64,000 nt of DNA from Prevotella sp. oral taxon 376 (GTDB lineage: Bacteria > Bacteroidota > Bacteroidia > Bacteroidales > Bacteroidaceae), in the NCBI RefSeq assembly GCF_003043945.1, contig NZ_PYXG01000001.1:124001-188000 (forward strand), written 5' to 3'. The stretch's first letter is position 1; the number at the start of each line of letters is the position of its first letter. Below, piece after piece: positions 1 to 7,991 of the stretch. Below the pieces are notes generated by a model. That model had not been told where the DNA came from and made no database searches. It saw nothing but the letters and a program-made list of their open reading frames with translations. The position numbers and the translations under genes are program-made.

Positions 1-256
1 CCTCATAAGAAAAGTCTACATGCCCCGGAGTGTCTATCAGATTCAGGATATAGGTGTCTCCGTCGTCGGCTTTATACTCCATCTGAATGGCATGACTCTT
101 GATGGTGATTCCCCGCTCACGCTCCAGATCCATGTTGTCGAGCATCTGGCCGGCCGTTACCTGGATGGTCTTGGTATATTCAAGCAGGCGGTCGGCAAGC
201 GTAGACTTGCCATGGTCGATATGAGCTATGATGCAGAAATTCCTTATGTGGTTCAT
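1..256 (-). CDS. lepA: Elongation factor 4 (LepA), N-terminal part, cut by window edge
   Basis: The first 85 codons are present, starting at ATG 256-254 and running off the left edge. The reading begins [20 protein letters not shown], which contains the G1/Walker A motif of translational GTPases (AHIDHGKST). It continues through [13 protein letters not shown] (G2 region) to [10 protein letters not shown] (G3, DTPGH). EF4 is a ribosome-dependent GTPase that acts on stalled or mis-translocated ribosomes in the cytoplasm or at the membrane. LepA is favoured over TypA or EF-G by the spacing and by the [12 protein letters not shown] stretch. The start is supported by a promoter -7 box 22 bases upstream. 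Confidence 0.93.
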   Translation of the reverse strand, partial: MNHIRNFCIIAHIDHGKSTLADRLLEYTKTIQVTAGQMLDNMDLERERGITIKSHAIQMEYKADDGDTYILNLIDTPGHVDFSYE

Positions 257-277
257 GAAAATTATGTTCTTTAAGTT

Positions 278-286
278 GCAAAGATA
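278..286 (-). promoter_or_regulatory. Promoter -7 box of lepA
   Basis: The minus strand reads TATCTTTGC, a full match to the Bacteroidetes primary sigma -7 element TAnnTTTG. It lies about 22 bases before the lepA ATG. It is back to back with the promoter of the lipoprotein gene at 310-318, so the two -33 regions must overlap. Confidence 0.75.
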
Positions 287-309
287 ATTATTTTTTCGCA
301 GATTCTTGT

Positions 310-318
310 TACCTTTGC
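310..318 (+). promoter_or_regulatory. Promoter -7 box of small lipoprotein gene
   Basis: TACCTTTGC matches the Bacteroidetes -7 element TAnnTTTG. It sits 20 bases before the ATG at 338. Confidence 0.75.
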
Positions 319-337
319 AAAAATTAAACATGATTTT

Positions 338-733
338 ATGAAAAAAGGCATCATGCTTCTGCTCGCCGCTTTTCTCTTCGGAGCATGCCACGAGAGTCTG
401 CAAGATCGGGCAGAGCGCGAGGCGAAGGAGTACACTCGCAAGAACTGCCCCACCCCGGTGAATAATTTCCAGCGCACGGACAGCATTTCTTTCGACCGCT
501 CCACCAACACCTACCACTACTACTGCTCGTTTACCGGCAAGCTCGACGACAAGGCGGTCATCGAGAGAATACGCGGCGAGCTGCACGACGGGCTGCGAAA
601 AGGCATCAAGGAGTCAACCTCCCTGAAGGCCTACAAGGAGGCCGGCTTCAGCTTCTCCTATACTTGCCGCTCGACAAAAGATCCTCGGGAAGTGCTCTAC
701 AAGGAGACATTCACGGCACGGGACTATCGGTAG
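338..733 (+). CDS. Small hypothetical lipoprotein
   Basis: A 131-residue protein of unknown function. It begins [17 protein letters not shown], a lipoprotein signal peptide with a lipobox ending at Cys17, so the mature protein should be lipid-anchored. The remainder is hydrophilic and charged, with a [16 protein letters not shown] stretch and two further cysteines near the middle and C-terminal half (SYTCRS). I recognise no catalytic motif. It is monocistronic: it has its own promoter and convergent yebC lies downstream. Codon use resembles the neighbours. Confidence 0.8.
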   Translation: MKKGIMLLLAAFLFGACHESLQDRAEREAKEYTRKNCPTPVNNFQRTDSISFDRSTNTYHYYCSFTGKLDDKAVIERIRGELHDGLRKGIKESTSLKAYKEAGFSFSYTCRSTKDPREVLYKETFTARDYR

Positions 734-825
734 GCTGCCTTTCCACCACCTTCCCCCTTCCCCTATAACGGACAGAAAACCGAAGAGCGGAAGCAGAAGG
801 GTGGACCAGAGGCCGTTAACAAGAA

Positions 826-891
826 TACAAAATCGGCGATTTTGTCGGACGAAATCGCCGATTTCGTGGCACGATTTCGCCGATTTCGTCA
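826..891. repeat. 22-bp-period palindromic repeat triad, locus 1
   Basis: Three tandem units (826-847, 848-869, 870-891) are centred on TCGGCGA, TCGCCGA and TCGCCGA at 836, 858 and 880, exactly 22 bp apart. Each unit is near-palindromic; the middle one contains ACGAAATCGCCGATTTCGT. It lies in the gap between the convergent lipoprotein and yebC genes (734-1009), which otherwise holds only the yebC terminator. Four other intergenic sites in the window share the 22-bp period with different sequence. Confidence 0.85.
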
Positions 892-949
892 AGTCAATGG
901 TTGCTAAAAGGAAAACGGGAGGCATCTTTCCGGAAGCCGGCATCTTCTA

Positions 950-985
950 AAAACAAACCGCGAGCTTCCTTTGAAACCCGCGGTT
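950..985 (-). terminator. Probable terminator of yebC
   Basis: An inverted repeat AACCGCG (956-962) / CGCGGTT (979-985), with some further pairing inside, is followed on the minus strand by TGTTTTTAG. This is a hairpin plus T-run 25 bases after the yebC stop codon. Confidence 0.65.
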
Positions 986-1009
986 ATACTTTGCCCGAAA
1001 GACTGCCCT

Positions 1010-1750
1010 TCAGCCCTCTTCCTCAACGGAAGGCTTCATATTGGTGTACACATTCTGCACATCGTCGAACTCCTCGAGTTTCTCCACCATCTTGTCGATG
1101 GTCTCACGCTGCTCCGGAGTTACATCCTTGAGGTCGTTGGGAATACGGGTAAACTCAGCGCTGACAATCTCATATCCGTTTTCCTCAAGATATTTCTGAA
1201 TGTCGCCAAAGCTCGTCGGCCCACCGTAAATGGTGATTTCTCCAGCCTCCTCGTCATCATCATACTCGTCGTCCACCTCAAAGTCTATCAATTCGAGAAT
1301 CAGTTCGTCCATATCCATGCCTTCTTTCTTCTTAAAAGTGAACACGCATTTATGGTCGAAAAGAAAACTCAAGGAGCCTTGTGTGCCGAGGCTGCCGCTG
1401 AACTTATTGAAAACCGAGCGGACATCAGCTACCGTACGGGTCGTGTTATCCGTAAGCGTATCGACGAAGACAGCAATTCCGTGAGGGCCGTATCCCTCAT
1501 AAGGCACTTCCTTATATTCGCTGGTATCCTTGCCCATCGCATTCTTGATGGCACGCTCGATATTGTCCTTTGGCATGTTCTCGCGCTTTGCGGTCGCGAT
1601 GACGGCACGCAGGGTAGGATTGTTTTCTGGCTCCGGGCCGCCTGACTTGACGGCAATGGCAATCTGTTTGCCCAGTTTGGTAAATGTCTTGGCCATGTGG
1701 CCCCATCGTTTCAGCTTTGCCGCTTTGCGGTATTCAAATGCTCTTCCCAT
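1010..1750 (-). CDS. yebC: YebC/PmpR (TACO1) family protein
   Basis: A 246-residue cytoplasmic protein, the usual family length. The N-terminus MGRAFEYRKAAKLKRWG followed by MAKTFTKLGKQI is the hallmark of the YebC/TACO1 family. NPTLRAVIATAKRENMPKDNIERAIK and the GPHGIAVFVDTLTDNTTRT segment are also characteristic. Members were annotated as DNA-binding regulators, and more recent work links them to translation of difficult (for example polyproline) stretches. It lies downstream of pheT on the same strand with a 178-base gap holding a structured element (1770-1832). The acidic run DDEYDDDEEAGE is typical of Bacteroidetes members. Confidence 0.95.
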   Translation of the reverse strand: MGRAFEYRKAAKLKRWGHMAKTFTKLGKQIAIAVKSGGPEPENNPTLRAVIATAKRENMPKDNIERAIKNAMGKDTSEYKEVPYEGYGPHGIAVFVDTLTDNTTRTVADVRSVFNKFSGSLGTQGSLSFLFDHKCVFTFKKKEGMDMDELILELIDFEVDDEYDDDEEAGEITIYGGPTSFGDIQKYLEENGYEIVSAEFTRIPNDLKDVTPEQRETIDKMVEKLEEFDDVQNVYTNMKPSVEEEG

Positions 1751-1769
1751 AATCTGAAAGGTTATTAAG

Positions 1770-1832
1770 AAGCCTTGCCATGCCCCTCTCCCGGGAGGAT
1801 TCCTGATTTCAGGAACAGCTTCGGCAAGACTT
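1770..1832 (-). promoter_or_regulatory. Predicted three-way RNA structure in the pheT-yebC gap
   Basis: Read on the minus strand, AAGTCTTGCC (1832-1823) can pair with GGCAAGGCTT (1779-1770) over 10 positions with one G-U. The stem encloses a 7-bp hairpin (TTCCTGA/TCAGGAA, 1815-1800) and the GC-rich near-palindrome CTCCCGGGAG (1797-1788). It ends 20 bases before the yebC ATG and has no following T-run, so it looks more like a leader or processing structure than a terminator. No known riboswitch class is recognised. Confidence 0.45.
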
Positions 1833-1928
1833 TCTTCCTGTTTTTATTTTATTGTTATTTTATCTTTCATTAAATCCTAAAAGAACCTTAGCCCTCTCGC
1901 GGTAAAGCAGAGGTCGCAGGGCCCTGAC

Positions 1929-4397
1929 CTATCTGAGTTCTGCGTTCAGCTGGGTGGTGAGGTTCTTGATGAGCTTCTGCATGATGGCATCGATGGCCTT
2001 GTCGTTAAGGGTCTTGCTGTCATCCTGAAGGATGAAGTTAACGGCATAGCTCTTCTTGCCTTCCGGCAGGTTCTTGCCCTGATAGACATCAAAGAGCTCC
2101 ACTTTTTTCAGGAACTTCTTCTCCGTCTGGCGGGCTATCTGCTCAATCTGGGCAAACTCTACGCCACTGTCTAAAAGCAAGGCAAGGTCGCGGCTGACGG
2201 CAGGATACTTGGAGATTTCAGTGTACTCGAGCTTGTTCTTGCGCACCGACCTCATCAGCTGGGTCCAGTCGATTTCCGCATAGTAGACTTCGTTGTCGAG
2301 GCCGAACATCTTCAGTATCTTTCGGCTCAGAATGCCCATCTGGGCAATGATCTTCCCTCCACGATTCTTGACCGTCAGCCCCTTGGCATAGATGTTGTTG
2401 TCGCTCTTCTCCTGGACGGCCATATTCGGAACAAGACCCACACGGGCGAGGATATTCTCTACATAAGCCTTGAGTTCATAGAAGCTGCTTGCCTCGTCGG
2501 GATGCGTCCATGATCCCTGGACGCGCTTGCCCGTAACCCAGAGCCCCAGGCGATAGTCTTCGCTGTAAGCCTTGGCCGGATTCTCCACATCATGCTTCTC
2601 CGGCGAGAACTGGTAACAATTGCCCACCTCAAAGAACTTCAGGTTTGCATTCTTACGATTCACATTCCTCAGGATACTTTCAAGTCCTCCGAAGAGCAAA
2701 GTCTGGCGCATCATGCCGAGATCGGCACTCAACGGATTCATCACCCTCACGCTTTTCTCCCAGGGATAATGGTTGAGAGCGGTACTCTCATAATAGGAAA
2801 CCTTGGTAAGGGAGTTGTTCATAATCTCGTTGAAGCCACATCCCACAAGCTGTTCGCCGATGAGATTCTGCAAGTGATACTGCATATCCTCTTCACCCTG
2901 GACGGTCAGAGAGGACTTCAGCTGCATGGGAATCTCTACATTATTGTACCCGTAGATGCGCAGGATGTCCTCCACAACATCACAGGGGCGGCGAACATCC
3001 ACCCGATAGGTCGGTATTTCGAGGTCCAGCCCTTGCTTGTCTTCAGCCAGCACCTTCATTTCAAGGTTCTCGGCAATATTCTTAATGGTGTCGTGTCCTA
3101 TCTCCTTGCCGATGAGCACATCGCAGTAGTCATAGTCCAGGCGAACCCTTGCCGGCTCGACAGGCCGTGGGTAGACATCGTTGACCTTCATGCTCACCTT
3201 CCCACCGGCAAGTTGCCCGCAGAGGATGGCGGCCTGCTTGAGTGCATAGACCACGCCGTTAGGGTCGATGCCACGCTCAAAACGAAAGCTGGAATCGGTG
3301 GAAAGGCCATGGCGACGCGCACTTTTGCGAATCCATGTGGGATGGAAATAAGCACTTTCGAGAATCACATTCCTCGTGGTCTCATAGGTTCCTGAGCCCT
3401 TGCCGCCAAAGATACCCGCGATGCACATAGGTTCCTCGGCATTGCAAATGCTCAAATCGTGCTCACCAAGTTCATGCTCCTCCCCGTCGAGGGTAACAAA
3501 CCGGGTACCTTCAGGCTGTGTGCGAACGACTATCTTGTGGCCTTTCACCATGTCGGCGTCAAAGCAGTGCATGGGCTGTCCATAGGCCATCATGATATAG
3601 TTGGTGATGTCCACGATGTTGTTGATGGGGCGCAGACCGACCACGGAGAGCCTGTCTTTCAACCACTGCGGGCTTTCCTTGACCTCACAGTCCGTGATGC
3701 TCAGGCAGGCATAGCGTCCGCAGGCCTCCTCATTCTCTATTTCTACCGTGACGGGAAGGCTCTCGTTGTCTACCTTGAAATCATCGCAGGAAGGGCGATG
3801 CAGACTCGTCTGATAGCCGTTCTGCTTCAGCCAGGCGTACAGGTCGCGGGCAACGCCATAGTGAGAGAGGGCATCTGATCGGTTGGCAGTGATGTCTATC
3901 TCTATCAGCCAGTCGCTCTCAAGATGATAGTATTCGGCAGCGGGGGTCCCTACTATTGCATCCTGTGGAAGCACAATGATTCCGGCATGATCGGTACCGA
4001 CACCTATTTCGTCTTCGGCACATATCATCCCGAAGCTGTCTACGCCACGAAGCTTAGACTTCTTGATGGTGAACTCATTGTCGCCCTCATAGAGTATACA
4101 GCCAAGATCGGCAACGATAACCTTCTGCCCGGCAGCAACATTCGGTGCCCCGCACACTATCTGTTGCGGCTCACCCTTGCCCAAATCCACGGTCGTTACA
4201 TGCAGATGGTCGCTGTTAGGATGTATCTCACAGGTGAGCACCTTGCCCACATAGAGGCCCTTCAGCCCTCCCTTGACGGACTGCACTTCTTCCAGCGATC
4301 CAACCTCAAGCCCTGTGGAGGTCAGCGCATCCGCCACCTCCTGCGGTGTCAGGCTGAAATCAACATACTCTTTAAGCCACTTATAAGAGATATTCAT
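1929..4397 (-). CDS. pheT: Phenylalanine--tRNA ligase beta subunit
   Basis: An 822-residue protein, the normal length for bacterial PheT. It starts MNISYKWLKEYVDFSLTPQE. An N-terminal tRNA-binding (EMAP-like) domain at about 40-150 includes CGAPNVAAGQKV. B3/B4 editing and B5 domains follow (GRPCDVVEDILRIYGYNNV-like region near 470, read here as RRPCDVVEDILRIYGYN). The C-terminal FDX-ACB anticodon-binding domain contains YPAVSRDLALLLD. With PheS, encoded outside the window, it charges tRNA-Phe in the cytoplasm. Its own promoter lies at 4432-4440 and yebC follows on the same strand. Confidence 0.97.
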   Translation of the reverse strand: MNISYKWLKEYVDFSLTPQEVADALTSTGLEVGSLEEVQSVKGGLKGLYVGKVLTCEIHPNSDHLHVTTVDLGKGEPQQIVCGAPNVAAGQKVIVADLGCILYEGDNEFTIKKSKLRGVDSFGMICAEDEIGVGTDHAGIIVLPQDAIVGTPAAEYYHLESDWLIEIDITANRSDALSHYGVARDLYAWLKQNGYQTSLHRPSCDDFKVDNESLPVTVEIENEEACGRYACLSITDCEVKESPQWLKDRLSVVGLRPINNIVDITNYIMMAYGQPMHCFDADMVKGHKIVVRTQPEGTRFVTLDGEEHELGEHDLSICNAEEPMCIAGIFGGKGSGTYETTRNVILESAYFHPTWIRKSARRHGLSTDSSFRFERGIDPNGVVYALKQAAILCGQLAGGKVSMKVNDVYPRPVEPARVRLDYDYCDVLIGKEIGHDTIKNIAENLEMKVLAEDKQGLDLEIPTYRVDVRRPCDVVEDILRIYGYNNVEIPMQLKSSLTVQGEEDMQYHLQNLIGEQLVGCGFNEIMNNSLTKVSYYESTALNHYPWEKSVRVMNPLSADLGMMRQTLLFGGLESILRNVNRKNANLKFFEVGNCYQFSPEKHDVENPAKAYSEDYRLGLWVTGKRVQGSWTHPDEASSFYELKAYVENILARVGLVPNMAVQEKSDNNIYAKGLTVKNRGGKIIAQMGILSRKILKMFGLDNEVYYAEIDWTQLMRSVRKNKLEYTEISKYPAVSRDLALLLDSGVEFAQIEQIARQTEKKFLKKVELFDVYQGKNLPEGKKSYAVNFILQDDSKTLNDKAIDAIMQKLIKNLTTQLNAELR

Positions 4398-4431
4398 TAC
4401 AATGAAGTTTTATATTGGTTCCAAAAACTCC

Positions 4432-4440
4432 GCAAAATTA
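4432..4440 (-). promoter_or_regulatory. Promoter -7 box of pheT
   Basis: The minus strand reads TAATTTTGC, matching TAnnTTTG, 34 bases before the pheT ATG. A TTTG-containing stretch lies about 20 bp further upstream, as expected for the -33 element. Confidence 0.7.
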
Positions 4441-4495
4441 CAAAAAAATCCGCTAACGGCAAAGCACATCTTTATATTTTTTGTATAAACCTTTA

Positions 4496-4840
4496 TCAGT
4501 CATTATTGCCCATTATGAATATGATTGGCAAAATACAGAGAAACTCAACACGAACATTGAGATTCTTAAAAATAAAACCGCTCCCATCTGCCGCCTCGCC
4601 GAAACTCACCTGAGGATTGCCATCGAGCAGGTTGCGGGCTTTCTTGATTTTAAGGCACAGGATAGAAGCTGAGGGTGCATTGCCTGTCAAGGCGCTGATC
4701 TTGCGGTAGAACTGCCGGGCGCTCATACTCACGCTTGGGGCGATGAACGAAACTTCGATTTCCTTGTTCCGGCCGAACTGCATATAGACGACACTTGACA
4801 CCTTGGAGAGGAAGCGCATATCGGCACCATCATCCCCCAT
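4496..4840 (-). pseudogene. Remnant of an AraC-type DNA-binding domain
   Basis: The 114-codon reading contains a recognisable but incomplete AraC/XylS helix-turn-helix region at about 4574-4819: RFLSKVSSVVYMQFGRNKEI, then MSARQFYRKISALTG, KIKKARNLLDGNPQVSF and finally GSGF. In Bacteroidetes this is how the output domain of hybrid two-component systems and AraC regulators looks. The second helix-turn-helix half after the GF motif is replaced by unrelated sequence (IFKNLNVRVEF...), the expected upstream domains are absent and no promoter is evident. I read it as a leftover fragment of a larger regulator, not a working gene. Confidence 0.6.
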
Positions 4841-4933
4841 TTCCGTCCCGCGTCTCTCGACTGTGAGGAGTGCGGGACGATTGTTTCTCTTTATAATTTA
4901 TGTTAAAAGAACACGATTGTTGAAAATAATCCA

Positions 4934-4941
4934 TATTTTTG
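4934..4941 (+). promoter_or_regulatory. Promoter -7 box of superoxide reductase gene
   Basis: TATTTTTG matches TAnnTTTG, with TTGTTG at 4917-4922 as a plausible -33 element. It is 25 bases before the ATG at 4967. A separate inverted repeat, GTCCCGC (4845-4851) / GCGGGAC (4872-4878), lies upstream. Confidence 0.65.
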
Positions 4942-4966
4942 TATCATACATTTAAACATTAACATT

Positions 4967-5341
4967 ATGACTAAGAGAAACGAGATTTACAAGTGCAAAG
5001 ATTGTAACTACATGGTAGAAGTTGTCATTGAGGGCGATTGCACGCCTGAATGCTGCGGAAAGCCGATGCGGCTCTTGAAGGAAAATGACACCGACGGAGC
5101 CAAAGAAAAGCATGTTCCCGTCGTAGAGAAGACCGCTGACGGATATCGTGTTACGGTGGGAGAAGTAGAGCACCCCATGACCGAAGCCCACTATATACAA
5201 TGGATAGAGCTGATTACCGAAGACGGTGTGCTCCGCAAACATCTCACTCCAAATGACAAGCCTGTAGCTGAATTCAAGACCGACGCCAAGAAAATATATG
5301 CCCGCGAGTACTGCAACCTCCACGGATTGTGGCGTTCCTAA
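4967..5341 (+). CDS. dfx: Desulfoferrodoxin / superoxide reductase
   Basis: A 124-residue cytoplasmic iron protein. The N-terminal desulforedoxin-like site has four cysteines (Cys10, Cys13, Cys29, Cys30) and binds the first iron. The C-terminal neelaredoxin-like domain carries the active-site ligands: EKHVP (Glu47, His49), HPMTEAHYI (His69, His75) and CNLHG (Cys116, His119). This two-iron (class I) superoxide reductase reduces superoxide to hydrogen peroxide without making oxygen, suiting an anaerobe exposed to brief oxygen. It has its own promoter and ends in a strong hairpin, so it is monocistronic. Confidence 0.97.
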   Translation: MTKRNEIYKCKDCNYMVEVVIEGDCTPECCGKPMRLLKENDTDGAKEKHVPVVEKTADGYRVTVGEVEHPMTEAHYIQWIELITEDGVLRKHLTPNDKPVAEFKTDAKKIYAREYCNLHGLWRS

Positions 5342-5358
5342 TTTGCAGGGTAATGACA

Positions 5359-5391
5359 AAATAAGGCAGAGGATTTTCCTCTGCCTTATTT
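5359..5391. terminator. Bidirectional terminator between dfx and the thioredoxin operon
   Basis: A perfect 14-bp inverted repeat, AAATAAGGCAGAGG (5359-5372) / CCTCTGCCTTATTT (5378-5391), has a 5-base loop. It sits 17 bases after the dfx stop and about 100 bases after the stop of the convergent operon. Either orientation gives a stable hairpin with A/T-rich flanks. Confidence 0.8.
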
Positions 5392-5493
5392 ATGACAGTA
5401 TACAGAACTGCCTTTCCCAAGTTTTTCCTGCCTGTACTCTCAAAAAGAGGTAGACAATTTATCGGTCTGAAGCTCAAGGAAATGGGACAAGAA

Positions 5494-6888
5494 TCAAAGT
5501 TCCCTCAGTTTTTTCATCACTTTGGTCATTTGTTGATCTTCATCCCCTGTCAACTTTAGATAGTCTGCCAAATCCTGCAACAGGTTCTTTGCCTCATCCA
5601 CCTGCCCCAAATCCACAAGTTTATCTGCAATTGGCAAGGCTAAATCTGCATTGCGCCAAGTGGCATAAAGATGCTTGAGCCAGGCCACGGCCGTAGCCTT
5701 TTGAGCATCATCAAGATCCCTGTCGCCCCAATAATAGTCCCACGAGCTAAAGAGCGAGCCTGCCTGCAGCTGCGCGTTCACCGATGTCAGCAAATTCAGG
5801 AAGCCGTAGCCCTGCTCTTGTGATTTCTTCTCCTCCTCACTCACGGAGGGATCGTTCATGAAATCACGGTATGCCCGAGCCTCGGTATTGGAGCGCCGTA
5901 GGAGTGAGTCGGTGGGAGAATCATGCATGATTTGCTCCATATAGGCAGAATAATCATGGCGGAACTCGTCGACATCGTTGTTCTTCCGAAGGAAGGTGAG
6001 CCGGATGAGTTCTTTAGGCATATAGGACACCCCACCGCCCATAGATGCCAGCATACCGTTGTTCCTGTTAGAGGCATCGATATCATCAAGCCTTTCCTTG
6101 GCGGCAAACAGATGGTCGAACTGTGGGCGACGATTGTTGTCGATTGCGTCATTGAAATAATTGCTCAGTGTGGCCATCACCGTATTGTCAAACTTGAGGA
6201 AAGCTTTCTTGTCGCCGGCAACCTTCATGGCCTCCGTAAGCCTTACCAGCCTGTCGACAAGTTCCTTGTCGTAAATGGTGGAACTCTTCAGCCATTCGGC
6301 ATACTCAGCATTGCTCAGTTCCTCATCGCTAAACTGCCGCAGAAGCTCGTTCAGCGGTTGCCCTCCTCTCTGTCCGAAATCTTTCCGCTTACCACAATAG
6401 GCTATCAGGAAGTTTTTATCACGCTTCCCTGTCTGATATTCTCTATCCATCTTCTCCAGATCGGGTAGTAACATCGTATTCTTAACCGCTTGTCTGCCCT
6501 GCTTAAGCAGCTGCTCTACGGTCTGGAATCCTAAGAAACTATGCACGAGCTTACCATCGGGAAGAACGAAGAGACAGGTTGGATAGGCCGTTATCTTGTA
6601 CTGCCGGGCTATGGAAATGCCCTCACCCTTCTCTGCGTCGATCTGATAATTCACGAAATGCACATTGAAATAGTCGCCTACTTCTTTCTGGGTAAAGGTC
6701 TCCTTTGCCATTTTCTTACAAGGCATACACCAACTGGTGTACACATCGATGAAAACCGGTTTCCCGGTAGACTTGGCCTCCGCCACCACATCTTTCCAAT
6801 TCCCACTAAAGAATTGGATCCCCTGTGCGCCGATCAACTGCACACCAAGGACACATATTATGCAAGTTAATAGAATTCGTTTCATCAT
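5494..6888 (-). CDS. Secreted thioredoxin-fold protein with long C-terminal domain (WCMPC)
   Basis: A 464-residue protein with an N-terminal signal peptide (MMKRILLTCIICVLGVQLIGAQ), so it is periplasmic or beyond. A thioredoxin fold covers about residues 25-135, with active site WCMPC (Cys54, Cys57) after FIDVYTSW and the cis-Pro region YPTCLFV. The remaining 330 residues are mostly helical and not recognised. It is the last gene of the susC operon; its ATG overlaps the stop of the upstream tlpA-like gene by 4 bases (ATGA), indicating translational coupling. WCMPC differs from the WCGPC of its two operon partners, so their redox potentials may differ. The substrate is unknown. Confidence 0.85.
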   Translation of the reverse strand: MMKRILLTCIICVLGVQLIGAQGIQFFSGNWKDVVAEAKSTGKPVFIDVYTSWCMPCKKMAKETFTQKEVGDYFNVHFVNYQIDAEKGEGISIARQYKITAYPTCLFVLPDGKLVHSFLGFQTVEQLLKQGRQAVKNTMLLPDLEKMDREYQTGKRDKNFLIAYCGKRKDFGQRGGQPLNELLRQFSDEELSNAEYAEWLKSSTIYDKELVDRLVRLTEAMKVAGDKKAFLKFDNTVMATLSNYFNDAIDNNRRPQFDHLFAAKERLDDIDASNRNNGMLASMGGGVSYMPKELIRLTFLRKNNDVDEFRHDYSAYMEQIMHDSPTDSLLRRSNTEARAYRDFMNDPSVSEEEKKSQEQGYGFLNLLTSVNAQLQAGSLFSSWDYYWGDRDLDDAQKATAVAWLKHLYATWRNADLALPIADKLVDLGQVDEAKNLLQDLADYLKLTGDEDQQMTKVMKKLREL

Positions 6889-7991
6889 TTACATAGTTTA
6901 GATACCTCCTTTTCGAGAGCCTCACCACGGGCATTGTTAGTAACAATCACCCCGTTTTCGTCAAGCAAGACCATAGCTGGCACAGAAGATACATTATAAA
7001 GCTTGGCTACCGGGCACTTCCAGCCTTTGAGGGAAGACAGCTGAAGCCAAGGCAACTGATGCTTCTTGATAGCTCCCACCCACTTGTCTCTATTATCATC
7101 AAGGGAGATCGAAACGACCTCAAAGCCCTTAGAATGATACTTGGCATAGACCTCCTTCACATTAGGAAGCTCCCTGATACATGGGCCGCACCATGAAGCC
7201 CAGAAGTCAATCAATACGCACTTGCCTTTCACAGAAGACAAAGAGACTTCCTTGCCGTCCGGCGTAGGCAGACTGAAATCTGGAGCCTTGGCTCCCGTCA
7301 ATACGCTTTTCTTTTTCTCAAGCGTAGCCTGAAGCTCCTTGCCGATCGAAGAATTCTTCACGCGGAGGCTCAACGAATCATAAAGAGCCTGCGTTTCCGA
7401 ATAAGAAAGCTCCTTGCTCAAATAATTATTCAGAATCATTCCTGCCACATAACTATCCTTGCAATGAGTTACGATACTATCAAAGACAGCCTCCTTCATC
7501 TTCTTGGCAGCCACATACAACTGCACCAAGGTATCCTTTTCCGAGGCTGCCCCCTCCTTCTGAGTGAGCGAAATCGCCAACATGCTCATCATTTCCTGCG
7601 TGAGCGCACCATTCATCGTGGTGAGCAAAGCTTGATCTTCATCGCCCGAAACCTGCAGCATAGGCAGTTTCACTTTCTTACTCCCAAGGTCTCTCTCCTC
7701 CTCGGAATACTGCACGGATAGAGGCTTCTCGTCCAAGAAGATAATCCTACGAGCCTTCCCGACACTCACAAAAGCAGGCCCCACTTTGAGCAAGGGATTC
7801 TGCAACAGAAATTTACCATCCTTCACGATGGTCGAATCCAATGGTGCTTTCTTCTCGTCCGTAAGGGTTACCTTCATTCCATCACACCCCTTGGCCACAC
7901 CTTCAATGCGATACTGCTCCTGCGCGGTTAGGGTCAAAGGAATGAACATGCACGCTACAATCAATATACTCCTTATCTTTTTCATCTTCAT
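6885..7991 (-). CDS. TlpA/ResA-like thiol-disulfide oxidoreductase
   Basis: A 368-residue exported protein with signal peptide MKMKKIRSILIVACMFIPLTLTAQ. Residues about 25-120 resemble the DUF4369 domain often found before Bacteroidetes TlpA proteins. An all-helical linker follows, then an AhpC/TSA-type thioredoxin domain at about 232-368 (GAKAPDFSLPTPDGKEVSLS) with active site WCGPC (Cys268, Cys271) and VPAMVLLDENG. Such proteins reduce or isomerise disulfides in the periplasm. It overlaps both neighbouring genes by 4 bases (ATGA), so the three redox proteins are tightly co-translated. Confidence 0.9.
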   Translation of the reverse strand: MKMKKIRSILIVACMFIPLTLTAQEQYRIEGVAKGCDGMKVTLTDEKKAPLDSTIVKDGKFLLQNPLLKVGPAFVSVGKARRIIFLDEKPLSVQYSEEERDLGSKKVKLPMLQVSGDEDQALLTTMNGALTQEMMSMLAISLTQKEGAASEKDTLVQLYVAAKKMKEAVFDSIVTHCKDSYVAGMILNNYLSKELSYSETQALYDSLSLRVKNSSIGKELQATLEKKKSVLTGAKAPDFSLPTPDGKEVSLSSVKGKCVLIDFWASWCGPCIRELPNVKEVYAKYHSKGFEVVSISLDDNRDKWVGAIKKHQLPWLQLSSLKGWKCPVAKLYNVSSVPAMVLLDENGVIVTNNARGEALEKEVSKLCK

